Shown piece after piece: positions 6,877 to 14,152 of a stretch of DNA of 14,152 nt. Position numbers and translations under genes: made by a program. Each line of letters opens with the position of its first letter. The first letter of the stretch is position 1. This DNA comes from JBHHZM01 sp046758065 (GTDB lineage: Bacteria > Pseudomonadota > Alphaproteobacteria > JAAXGF01), in NCBI GenBank assembly GCA_046758065.1, contig JBHHZM010000081.1:1-14152 (forward strand), given 5' to 3'. A model generated the notes under the pieces. That model was not told the origin of the DNA. It did no database searches and saw nothing but the letters and a program-made list of their open reading frames with translations.

Positions 6877-7473
6877 ATGCTTGGCGTCATGGCGCACGGA
6901 ATACGAAAATCGCGCCGCGGCGCGGGCGTTCGCGTCTTGCTGGTTGCATCGGGGATTGCCCTGCTCGGCGGAACCGGATGGGTCGCGTTCGGCCTGTGGC
7001 GCGCGCATGCGCTGTGGGGCGCGCTCGCCTTTACCCCGCGCGAGGCGCTCGCCGCCGACCGGGTCCTCGTGCTCAAGCGACGGGGAGAACTCGTGCTCAC
7101 CCGGGACGGCACGGTCATCGGGCGCTATCCGGTGGCGCTCGGGCGCGTTCCCGAAGGCGCCAAGCAGCGCGAGGGCGACGGGCGTACGCCCGAAGGCCGC
7201 TACGTACTCGACTGGCGGCGCCTGAGTCCCGTCCTCGGGCCGGCGATCCACGTTTCCTATCCCTCGCCCGCCGACCGCGCCCGCGCCGCGCGCGCCGGCG
7301 TCGATCCCGGCGGCGGCATCATGCTGCACGCGCTGTCGGGCGATTTGCCGTGGACCGCGACGCCGCCGCGCCGGCGCGGCTGGACCGAGGGCTGCATCGG
7401 GCTTCCGCCCCGCGCCATGCGCGCGGTCTGGTACGCGATCGCCGACGGCACGCCGATCGAAATTCGGGATTAG
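6877..7473 (+). CDS. L,D-transpeptidase (YkuD/ErfK family), membrane-anchored
   Basis: YkuD-domain enzymes cross-link peptidoglycan stem peptides (3-3 bonds) or attach proteins to them in the periplasm, using an active-site cysteine. The 198-residue product has a basic N-terminus and one hydrophobic segment (about 18-40) that could be a signal anchor. The YkuD fold follows from about 62: VLVLKRRGELVLTRDG (63-78), PVALGR, EGDGRTPEGRYVLD (99-112), His151 in IMLHALSG, and the catalytic motif WTEGCIGL with Cys173. The YafK-like form CIGLP is present. Start may be 6877 or the in-frame ATG at 6889. Which partner or substrate it uses cannot be told from sequence. It lies between the sdh operon and an oxidoreductase gene with no obvious functional link. 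Confidence 0.85.
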   Translation: MLGVMAHGIRKSRRGAGVRVLLVASGIALLGGTGWVAFGLWRAHALWGALAFTPREALAADRVLVLKRRGELVLTRDGTVIGRYPVALGRVPEGAKQREGDGRTPEGRYVLDWRRLSPVLGPAIHVSYPSPADRARAARAGVDPGGGIMLHALSGDLPWTATPPRRRGWTEGCIGLPPRAMRAVWYAIADGTPIEIRD

Positions 7474-7590
7474 CCCGCGCCGGTTGTTCGATTCCTCGAC
7501 GACGCCCGGCTGCCGTGCTTTCCATTGCCCTCGCCGTGCTCCCGCGATATTGCTGGGGGCACAGTCAAACCGCATGCCGGAGTTTGGAGC

Positions 7591-8943
7591 ATGAACCTCC
7601 ATGCCATGCTGCGCGCCCGCGCCGAAGCGGGCGAGCCGGTGCGCATCGGTCTGATCGGGGCCGGCAAGTTCGGCGCCATGTTCCTCGCCCAGGCGGCGCG
7701 GACGCCGGGGCTCCACGTCATGGCGATCGCCGATCTCTCGCTTGAACGCGCGCGCGACGCCTGCCGCCGCGCCGGCTGGACGGAAGAGGTCTGTGCGGCG
7801 GCGGATTTCGCGACCGCCCGGGCGAGCGGCGCGGCGCACCTCACCGAGGACGCGGCGGCGCTGATCGCGGCGGACGGTCTCGACGTGGTGATCGAGGCGA
7901 CCGGAAACCCGGCGGCGGGAATCGGGCACGCGCTCGCCGCCTTCGCGGCGTGCCGTCACGTCGTCATGGTGACGGTCGAAGGCGACGCGCTCGCCGGTCC
8001 GCTGCTCGCCCGCCGGGCGCGCGAGGCCGGCGTCGTCTACTCGCTCGCCTACGGCGACCAGCCGGCGCTGATCTGCGAGCTGGTCGATTGGGCGCGGGCC
8101 GCGGGCTTCGAGGTGGTGTGCGCCGGCAAGGGGACGAAATACCGGCCCGAATACCACGCCTCGACGCCCGAGACGGTCTGGGACCATTACGGCCTGAGCG
8201 CCGAGGACGCCGCCGCCGACGGCCTGAACCCGCAGATGTTCAACTCCTTCCTCGACGGCACCAAGTCGGCGCTCGAAATGGCGGCGGTGGCCAACGCCTG
8301 CGGCCTCGCGCCCCAGGTCCACGGCCTCGGCTTTCCGCCGGCCGCCGCCGACGAGCTCGCCAACGTCTGCCGGCCGCGCGGCGACGGCGGCGCGCTTGAG
8401 CGCAGCGGGACCGTCGAGGTCGTCTCGAGCGAGACGCGCGACGGCCGGACCCTCGCCCACGACCTGCGCTGGGGCGTCTATGTCGCTTTCGAGGCGGCCG
8501 ACGACTACGTGCGCCGCTGCTTCGCCGAGTACGGGCTCGCGACCGACGATAGCGGCCGGTACGCGGCGATGTACCGGCCCGGCCACCTGATCGGCCTCGA
8601 ACTCGGAATCAGCGTTGCCGCGGTTGCGTTGCGCGGCGAGCCGACGGGATGCCCCCGCGCCTTCCGCGCCGATGTCGCCGCCGTGGCCAAGCGCGCGCTC
8701 GCGCCGGGCGACACCCTCGACGGCGAAGGCGGCTACACGGTCTGGGGTCGGCTGATGCCGGCGGCCGATTCACTCGGCCTCGGCGCGCTCCCGCTCGGCC
8801 TCGCCCACGGGGTGAGGCTGCGAAACGCGGTCGCCGAAGGCGCCGTCCTGCGCTGGGATGACGTCGCGTTCGACGCCGCGGACCCGACGGTGGCGTTTCG
8901 CCGCGAGATGGAAGCCGCGTTCGCCGACGGTGGGCAGGGCTAG
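7591..8943 (+). CDS. NAD(P)-binding oxidoreductase with C-terminal SAF domain, homoserine-dehydrogenase-like
   Basis: The 450-residue product has an N-terminal Rossmann domain with GLIGAGKFGAMF (20-31; Gly23, Gly25, Gly28) and an IADL acidic strand end. DVVIEATGNPAAG (98-110) is typical of homoserine-dehydrogenase-like enzymes. A central domain contains CAGKGTKYRPEYH (177-189) and NSFLDGTKSALEMAAVAN (218-235). From about 360 a SAF-like domain follows (AKRALAPGDTLDGEGGYTV; RLRNAVAEGAVLRWDDV). Relatives are often labelled Gfo/Idh/MocA oxidoreductase, homoserine dehydrogenase or, through SAF, FlgA-like. The substrate is unknown; I infer an oxidation or epimerisation of a small hydroxy acid or sugar acid. 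ATG at 7591 is preferred over 7525 because GGAG precedes it and family homology begins there. Its stop codon shares a CTAG with a truncated SDR on the other strand. Confidence 0.75.
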   Translation: MNLHAMLRARAEAGEPVRIGLIGAGKFGAMFLAQAARTPGLHVMAIADLSLERARDACRRAGWTEEVCAAADFATARASGAAHLTEDAAALIAADGLDVVIEATGNPAAGIGHALAAFAACRHVVMVTVEGDALAGPLLARRAREAGVVYSLAYGDQPALICELVDWARAAGFEVVCAGKGTKYRPEYHASTPETVWDHYGLSAEDAAADGLNPQMFNSFLDGTKSALEMAAVANACGLAPQVHGLGFPPAAADELANVCRPRGDGGALERSGTVEVVSSETRDGRTLAHDLRWGVYVAFEAADDYVRRCFAEYGLATDDSGRYAAMYRPGHLIGLELGISVAAVALRGEPTGCPRAFRADVAAVAKRALAPGDTLDGEGGYTVWGRLMPAADSLGLGALPLGLAHGVRLRNAVAEGAVLRWDDVAFDAADPTVAFRREMEAAFADGGQG

Positions 8944-9089
8944 ATGTCGGCGCCGCTCGCCAGGATGTGCACCTCGGCGCCGGCCTGCGCGCAAGCCCTG
9001 GCGACACCATGGCCGATTCCTCGGAAGGCGCCTGTGACCAGTACCCTCTGGCTCTCGAAGTCGAAATGTGTCGCTATCACCCGTCGCAC
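8940..9089 (-). pseudogene. Short-chain dehydrogenase/reductase, N-terminal fragment
   Basis: Read on the minus strand, a frame open from GTG at 9089 (or GTG at 9080) encodes about 49 residues. It includes RVLVTGAFRGIGHGVARAC, the SDR nucleotide-binding motif TGxxxGIG, then EVHILASGADI, the usual beta2/alpha start, and stops at TAG (8942-8940). SDR enzymes have about 250 residues, so the catalytic Ser-Tyr-Lys portion is missing. The fragment begins 7 nt after the ATPase stop in the same orientation, so it was the last gene of the ABC operon. The missing part is replaced by the convergent oxidoreductase gene, which implies a deletion or insertion breakpoint at about 8940. The fragment cannot make a working SDR. 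Confidence 0.8.
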
Positions 9090-9096
9090 CAGGGCC

Positions 9097-9900
9097 TCAG
9101 GCCGCGGTCTCCTTCGCCCCCTGCTCGCGCATCAGTCGCATGATGCGGCGCTCCAGATCGTTGTAGCCGTCGAGCCCGACGACCGTCTCCTTGTTGGTGA
9201 AGCGGCGGCCTTCCTTGAACTCAGGCACGATGTCGGCCAGCACACGGCCGGGTTGGCGGGACATGAAGACCATGCGGTCGGCAAGAAAGATCGCCTCCTC
9301 GATGTCGTGTGTCACCATTAGCGCGGTCGTCTTGGTCGATTCGGCGATGGAGACCATCAGTTCCTGCATGTGCCATCGGGTCTCCGCGTCGAGGGCACCG
9401 AAGGGTTCGTCCATCAGCAGGATGGCCGGATCGTTGGCGAGCGTGCGGGCGATCGCCACGCGCTGCTTCATGCCCCCCGAGAGCTGGCTGGGATAGGCGT
9501 TGCGAAAGCGGCTCAGCTGCACCAGCTCGATGAAGTGTTCGGCGCGCTCGCGCCGTTCGCGCGCCGACACCCGGTTGACGCGCATGCCGTACTCGACGTT
9601 CCGCTGTACCGTCAGCCAGTCGAAGGAGGTGTAGGCCTGGAAGACCATGCCACGTTCGCGATCGGTACCCTCGATCTCTCGACCATCGAGCAGGATCCGC
9701 CCGCTGGTCGGCACCTCCAGCCCCGCCACCATACGCAGTACCGTCGACTTGCCGCAGCCGGAGGGGCCGACGATGACGCAGATCTCGTTCTCGGCCACGT
9801 CGAAGGAGACGTTGGCGATGGCGTTGACGGTTTCTGTGCGGCTCAGCCAGAAGGTCTTGCTCACGCCGCGCAACGAGAGCTTGGCCGGGCTCTCGGTCAT
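9097..9900 (-). CDS. ABC importer ATPase, nitrate/sulfonate/taurine type
   Basis: This is the cytoplasmic ATPase that powers the adjacent importer. The 267 residues contain Walker A GPSGCGKST (45-53), the Q-loop with Gln88 in MVFQAY, the ABC signature LSGGMKQR (140-147), Walker B LLMDEPFGALD (161-171) and the H-loop His198 in VTHDIEEA. The FQxxxxxxWLTVxxNV pattern and the DIEEAIFLADR segment are characteristic of the NrtD/SsuB/TauB group. ATG at 9900 overlaps the permease stop by 4 nt (ATGA). The substrate cannot be read from the ATPase. Confidence 0.92.
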   Translation of the reverse strand: MTESPAKLSLRGVSKTFWLSRTETVNAIANVSFDVAENEICVIVGPSGCGKSTVLRMVAGLEVPTSGRILLDGREIEGTDRERGMVFQAYTSFDWLTVQRNVEYGMRVNRVSARERRERAEHFIELVQLSRFRNAYPSQLSGGMKQRVAIARTLANDPAILLMDEPFGALDAETRWHMQELMVSIAESTKTTALMVTHDIEEAIFLADRMVFMSRQPGRVLADIVPEFKEGRRFTNKETVVGLDGYNDLERRIMRLMREQGAKETAA

Positions 9901-10748
9901 TGGTTGCGACCTTCGAGATAAGGGAAAAACAACCGTTGCGCCCAGCGGAAGGAAAGATCGAAGAGCAACCCCAGAACGCCGATGACGAGAATGCCCGACA
10001 TGATCTCGTCGGTGTGAAGAAAGCGCCTCGCGCGCATCATCATAGCGCCGATTCCGGTGGTCGAGGCGACGATTTCCGCGATGACCAGATAGGTCCAGCT
10101 GACCGCCAGCATCTGTCGCATCGCCACCAGGATGTTAGGCAGGACCGCGGGCACGATGACCGTCCACAGCACCTGCGCGCGGCTCGCGCCGAGCGTCATC
10201 GAGGTTTCGATCAGTTCGCTGCGCACTTGGCGCGTGTGGTCCATGATCAGCGTGATCAGGAAGAAGACAACGCCGATGAAGAGTAGCGCCAGCTTCGGAC
10301 CCTCGCCGGTGCCGAACCACATTAGCAGCACCGGAATGAACGACGGTGCCGGCAGGTAGCGCCAAGCCGATACGAAGGGATTGACGAAGGCCTCGGCGGC
10401 GCGGAACGAGCCCATCAGCACACCGAGCGGCACGGCGACCAGGGATGCTGCGAGAAAGCTGCCGAGGATGCGCAGGATGCTGGTGCCGATGTCAGCCGCG
10501 AACCCCCGTTCGACGATCAGGCTCCAAAGCGTGGCCAGCACTTTCTGTGGCGCGGGCAGCAACAACTCCCTGACCGCCCCGGTCATGACCGCGATTTCCC
10601 AGGCGATGAAGAAGATCACCCAAACAGCGATCCCCAATGCCCAAACCCTCGGCCTGGAAATCGGCTTGCGGATCTCGAACCAGCGCTGCCGTTGCCGGAA
10701 GTCGTCTGCCGTGTCGGGCGTCTCCGGTTGCTCGGTGTGTCGGGGCAC
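9897..10748 (-). CDS. ABC importer permease, SsuC/TauC/NrtB family
   Basis: This is the inner-membrane channel subunit of the importer. The 283-residue product has a hydrophilic N-terminus (1-33) followed by about six transmembrane segments, the first near 35-57. The cytoplasmic EAA-type coupling motif reads TSMTLGASRAQVLWTVIVP, with the conserved Gly of LGAS, and continues as AVLPNILVAMRQ. The region AWRYLPAPSFIPVLLMWFG is typical of this permease family. The start is GTG at 10748, 37 nt after the binding-protein gene. The ribosome binding site is weak, and an in-frame alternative start is not obvious. The 3' end overlaps the ATPase gene, implying coupled translation. Confidence 0.9.
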   Translation of the reverse strand: MPRHTEQPETPDTADDFRQRQRWFEIRKPISRPRVWALGIAVWVIFFIAWEIAVMTGAVRELLLPAPQKVLATLWSLIVERGFAADIGTSILRILGSFLAASLVAVPLGVLMGSFRAAEAFVNPFVSAWRYLPAPSFIPVLLMWFGTGEGPKLALLFIGVVFFLITLIMDHTRQVRSELIETSMTLGASRAQVLWTVIVPAVLPNILVAMRQMLAVSWTYLVIAEIVASTTGIGAMMMRARRFLHTDEIMSGILVIGVLGLLFDLSFRWAQRLFFPYLEGRNQ

Positions 10749-10785
10749 CTGCTGCCGCTCTCGGCACTCCGCCCGCGGTTACGGG

Positions 10786-11856
10786 CTACGGCTTGGCCGA
10801 GAACGACTGGCGATACCCGCTCTTGACCAAGTCTGCCATCAGACTGCAGTCGATACCAAGTGCCGGGTCGTAAACCTGCTGCATGAGGCCAAGCTTCACC
10901 CACCATTCGTTGGTGAGCTTTACCACGGCGGGCATCGAGCCGTTGCCGATATCGAAAGGCGGCTCGCCCTCGAGGACGCCGCAGACCTGTGCGGCCTCGT
11001 CAAAGTCGTACATGTAGATGCCGCCATCGGCGTTCTTGCCATTGGTGCCGATAACCGCTTCGACGTCGCCCTTTGGCCACTTCAGAAATTCGGCCAGTAT
11101 CCCGTTCACCTCGTCGGTGTGCGCATGCCAATAGCCGACAGCCTGCCAACGGGCACGCAGCAAGTCGAGCGCCGCCTTACGGCGGTTCTTGATGAAGTTC
11201 TTGTTCATGTACATCACGTCCATGAAGAGGCCGGTCTTCGCCATATCCGGGTCGGCCGTGTTGACGACGCTCTTGGTGCCGGGTTGCGCTTCCATCACCT
11301 TGCTGATCCAAGGCTCGTACATGTAGGCGGCAGCCAGGTCGCCGGACAGCATGGGGCCCACCGCCTCGTCGGCATTCAGATTTACCCATTTCACGTCCTT
11401 GGGCCCGTAGCCCTGGCTATCGAGCCAGAGTCCCATCAGTAGGTGACCAATATAGGCCTGAGGTGCCGCGACCTTCTTGCCCTTGAGGCCACCGGCCGTG
11501 ATATTGGGCGCCAAGATAATGTGATCGACGCCGTAGGACGGGTTCATGAGCGTCACATTCACCACGTCGGTGCCGCGATCGATGATCAACGGCGTATAGT
11601 CGCCCGTACAAACGTAGATATCGAGCTGCCCTGCTGCCAGCGCCGAGTGCCCGCCGATGGGATCCTCGAAGATGGTCAGATTGAGTTCGTAGTCCGGCGC
11701 CAGGTTCTTCTGGCGCACCACTTCGTACATGGCATAACCCGGCCACGAGACACAGATCCCGATGTTGACGCTTTCCTTGGCGAACGCTCCGGAAGCCAAG
11801 GCCATCAGGATGATCGGCAACACTAGAATTCCAAATATTGGCCTTAGCGAACGCAT
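10786..11856 (-). CDS. Periplasmic substrate-binding protein, NrtA/SsuA/TauA-like (NMT1/THI5-type fold)
   Basis: This protein captures the ligand in the periplasm for the downstream permease and ATPase. The 356-residue product has a Sec signal peptide with a hydrophobic core (8-22) and a likely signal peptidase I site after AFA (26). There is no lipobox cysteine. The mature protein starts with ESVNIGICVSWPGYAMYEVV, and ALAAGQLDIYVCTGD, GLKGKKVAAPQ and MLSGDLAAAYMYEPW follow. These are hallmark positions of the nitrate/sulfonate/taurine binding-protein family. The frame is open far upstream to 12198, but ATG at 11856 has GGGGAG seven bases before it and opens the signal peptide, which fixes the start. 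Ligand specificity is unknown. Confidence 0.9.
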   Translation of the reverse strand: MRSLRPIFGILVLPIILMALASGAFAKESVNIGICVSWPGYAMYEVVRQKNLAPDYELNLTIFEDPIGGHSALAAGQLDIYVCTGDYTPLIIDRGTDVVNVTLMNPSYGVDHIILAPNITAGGLKGKKVAAPQAYIGHLLMGLWLDSQGYGPKDVKWVNLNADEAVGPMLSGDLAAAYMYEPWISKVMEAQPGTKSVVNTADPDMAKTGLFMDVMYMNKNFIKNRRKAALDLLRARWQAVGYWHAHTDEVNGILAEFLKWPKGDVEAVIGTNGKNADGGIYMYDFDEAAQVCGVLEGEPPFDIGNGSMPAVVKLTNEWWVKLGLMQQVYDPALGIDCSLMADLVKSGYRQSFSAKP

Positions 11857-11891
11857 GATTTTCTCCCCTACAATCTGTGCGTAATTGTTTG

Positions 11892-11920
11892 AACTTAGTT
11901 GGCTAAAAAATTCATGTCCA
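11892..11920 (-). promoter_or_regulatory. Candidate promoter of the ABC importer operon
   Basis: On the minus strand, TGGACA (11920-11915; one mismatch to TTGACA) is followed after 17 bp by TAAGTT (11897-11892; three matches to TATAAT). It precedes the binding-protein start by about 35 nt in an A/T-rich leader. The -10 box is weak, so this is only a candidate. Confidence 0.35.
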
Positions 11921-12128
11921 CGAAAATTTGGTTCATCCGGGCGCGGGCGCAGGCGAGGAAAACAACCGATTCCCTTGCTTCCCGGTGGCCGGCCGCGACC
12001 CCGGTGAGAAATCCCGGCCGACCGTCGTAGTCGAGGACGGGCCGTGGATGCGGCGCGGACTTGTCCAAGCGAGGGCGCGCCCGGCGGTCCAAGAAAGCGC
12101 TTGCGAAATGGCCGCCCGGCCTGTTCAT

Positions 12129-12176
12129 TAGAGCGGTTCCCGGTCAAATAGGTCTTATCAACCGGGAACCACTCTA
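12129..12176. repeat. 16-bp inverted repeat (REP-like palindrome or hairpin)
   Basis: TAGAGCGGTTCCCGGT at 12129-12144 and ACCGGGAACCACTCTA at 12161-12176 form arms with one mismatch, around a 16-nt loop. In RNA from the minus strand the mismatch becomes a U-G wobble, so the stem is unbroken. In plus-strand RNA it is a C-A mismatch. It lies between divergent genes, and no T run follows on either side, which argues against a simple terminator. Its form suits a dispersed palindromic element; I recall similar GAGCGGTTCCC-type palindromes in alphaproteobacteria but cannot check copy number. Confidence 0.75.
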
Positions 12177-12237
12177 GCCTCAAGAATCCGGCCCGCAACG
12201 ATCACGGGACGCGGCCGCCGGCACGAGGAGGACGATC

Positions 12238-13737
<1,500 letters not shown>

Positions 13738-13745
13738 ACCTTGCC

Positions 13746-13761
13746 GCCCGACGCCTCGGGC
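13746..13761 (+). terminator. Short hairpin after mmsA, weak terminator candidate
   Basis: GCCCGA (13746-13751) and TCGGGC (13756-13761) form a perfect 6-bp stem with a 4-nt loop, 8 nt past the mmsA stop. No T-tract follows, so termination here is uncertain. Confidence 0.35.
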
Positions 13762-13792
13762 GCGCCCGACTCACGACATCGCCCAGCACGTC

Positions 13793-13945
13793 ATGGCTGA
13801 GCGGGGGTTGAATACGTCGGATAAGCGGCTGGTCAGATTGATCGGCAAGCGTGTCGGTGCGTGCTTACGCCACCAGAGGGTCAAGGGGGTGGTGCGGTCG
13901 GAGCAAGGTCCGGGACAGTGTCAGCGGTGGCAAATCGCGCCTTGA
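13793..13945 (+). pseudogene. C-terminal remnant of a hypothetical, possibly helix-turn-helix protein
   Basis: From ATG 13793 a 50-codon frame reads MAERGLNTSDKRLVRLIGKR, then VGACLRHQRVKGVVRSEQ and GPGQCQRWQIAP. It looks like natural protein sequence, with basic amphipathic helices ending in a GPGQxxxW segment. The same frame is open before the ATG, and the residues there (THDIAQHV) continue the pattern back to about 13769. I recall this kind of C-terminus in uncharacterised alphaproteobacterial proteins, but cannot name the family. No ribosome binding site is visible. The best reading is the 3' end of a gene whose 5' part was lost next to mmsA. A small intact protein is less likely. Confidence 0.45.
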
Positions 13946-13963
13946 GTCCATACATTCCGGTCC

Positions 13964-14113
13964 ATGGACGATGTCCAGCTTGCAAATTGGTTTGCTGGGA
14001 TGGACCGGAGCTTGGTCGAAGCTTATCGAGTCTTTGACCCGACGCTTGCTCGCGCCCTTGGCGTAGAGAGCGGCGCGGTCGTTTGGTTATCGGACTATAG
14101 GGCACCTCGATAA
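13964..14113 (+). CDS. Small hypothetical ORF, 49 residues
   Basis: ATG 13964 opens a 49-codon frame (starting MDDVQLANWFAGMDRSLVEA) ended by TAA at 14111. It lies in the same frame as the remnant that stops at 13943-13945, only 18 nt away. The composition is balanced, with acidic and aromatic residues spread as in a folded helical peptide (NWFAGMDRSLVEAYRVFDPT). No ribosome binding site, signal peptide or known motif is visible. It may be another gene fragment or chance. I do not recognise it. The remaining bases to the window end (14114-14152) show nothing I can call. Confidence 0.25.
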   Translation: MDDVQLANWFAGMDRSLVEAYRVFDPTLARALGVESGAVVWLSDYRAPR

Positions 14114-14152
14114 ATACGGCTGCTCGGCCTCTTCTGGGCGATCAAGAGTACC

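Larger units (their letters stand above)
8940..11920 (-). other. Putative inserted/rearranged ABC-importer cassette
   Basis: Four minus-strand reading frames (substrate-binding protein, permease, ATPase, broken SDR) lie between two plus-strand blocks. By eye their third codon positions carry more A and T than the genes on either side. The left edge cuts the SDR gene exactly where it meets the oxidoreductase stop. The right edge is an A/T-rich leader near 11857-11930. I see no integrase, transposase, target duplication or terminal repeat, so the mechanism of arrival is unknown and the limits are approximate. Confidence 0.4.
11857..12237. other. Intergenic region between divergent SBP and mmsA genes
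   Basis: The left part (11857-11930) is A/T-rich and holds the leader of the binding-protein operon. The middle (about 11930-12125) is GC-rich and has open frames of 77 codons on the minus strand (11895-12128) and 67 on the plus strand (11928-12131). Neither has a ribosome binding site or a recognisable motif, and I do not call them. An inverted repeat lies at 12129-12176. The segment 12177-12237 leads into mmsA and ends with its strong GAGGAGG ribosome binding site. Confidence 0.6.

Noticed and set aside
7525..7590. Upstream ATG for the SAF oxidoreductase
   Set aside because: The extra 22 residues have no family resemblance, while ATG 7591 has GGAG at suitable distance and starts the conserved N-terminus.
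8940..11920. Cassette as a classical transposon or integrative element
   Set aside because: No transposase, integrase, tRNA attachment site, target duplication or matching terminal repeats could be seen at the two edges.
11895..12131. Overlapping small frames on both strands (77 and 67 codons) in the SBP-mmsA gap
   Set aside because: Neither shows a ribosome binding site or known motif, and overlapping open frames on both strands are expected in GC-rich DNA.
11857..12198. N-terminal extension of the binding protein to an ATG at 12198
   Set aside because: It would place 114 non-homologous residues before the signal peptide. ATG 11856 has a strong ribosome binding site and directly begins the signal sequence.

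Overview
This window looks like chromosome of a high-GC alphaproteobacterium, most plausibly a Rhodospirillales-like lineage. The evidence is the strong G/C bias at third codon positions, the sdhC-D-A-B order, and a malyl-CoA thioesterase/mesaconyl-CoA hydratase pair directly upstream of sdh. As I recall it, a similar arrangement exists in Rhodobacter. The assignment rests on gene content and recalled protein families; no database search was possible.

Layout. Positions 1-344 are a lower-GC stretch with the tail of an intrinsic terminator at the left edge and no gene I can support. A pyridoxal kinase gene (345-1199, minus) diverges from a plus-strand block. That block is a CitE/HpcH-type (3S)-malyl-CoA thioesterase-like gene (1290-2177) and a mesaconyl-CoA hydratase (2174-3229, ATGA overlap), followed by sdhCDAB (3304-6690) with a good sigma70-like promoter overlapping the mch stop codon. 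Next come a 40-codon remnant resembling the start of PaiB-type FMN-binding regulators (6721-6843), a YkuD-family L,D-transpeptidase (6877-7473) and a SAF-domain NAD(P)-binding oxidoreductase (7591-8943).

Positions 8940 to about 11900 form a minus-strand cassette: substrate-binding protein, permease and ATPase of a nitrate/sulfonate/taurine-type ABC importer, then a short-chain dehydrogenase cut off after about 50 codons. The break falls on a CTAG that is also the stop codon of the convergent oxidoreductase. The cassette looks less extreme in wobble GC than its flanks, and I read it as an inserted or rearranged segment. An intergenic region with a 16-bp inverted repeat (12129-12176) separates it from mmsA (12238-13737, methylmalonate-semialdehyde dehydrogenase). 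After mmsA lies a gene-remnant zone with two short same-frame ORFs.

Functionally, the core is acyl-CoA carbon flow into the TCA cycle. Mesaconyl-CoA hydratase and malyl-CoA thioesterase belong to the ethylmalonyl-CoA pathway of acetyl-CoA assimilation. Its product propionyl-CoA reaches succinate through methylmalonyl-CoA, and succinate dehydrogenase oxidises it. MmsA also delivers propionyl-CoA, from valine or inositol breakdown. I found no CRISPR array, no RNA gene and no clearly undescribed multi-gene system. The most unusual items are the truncated SDR at a shared CTAG junction, the PaiB-like micro-ORF, the palindrome at the island edge, and the remnants after mmsA.
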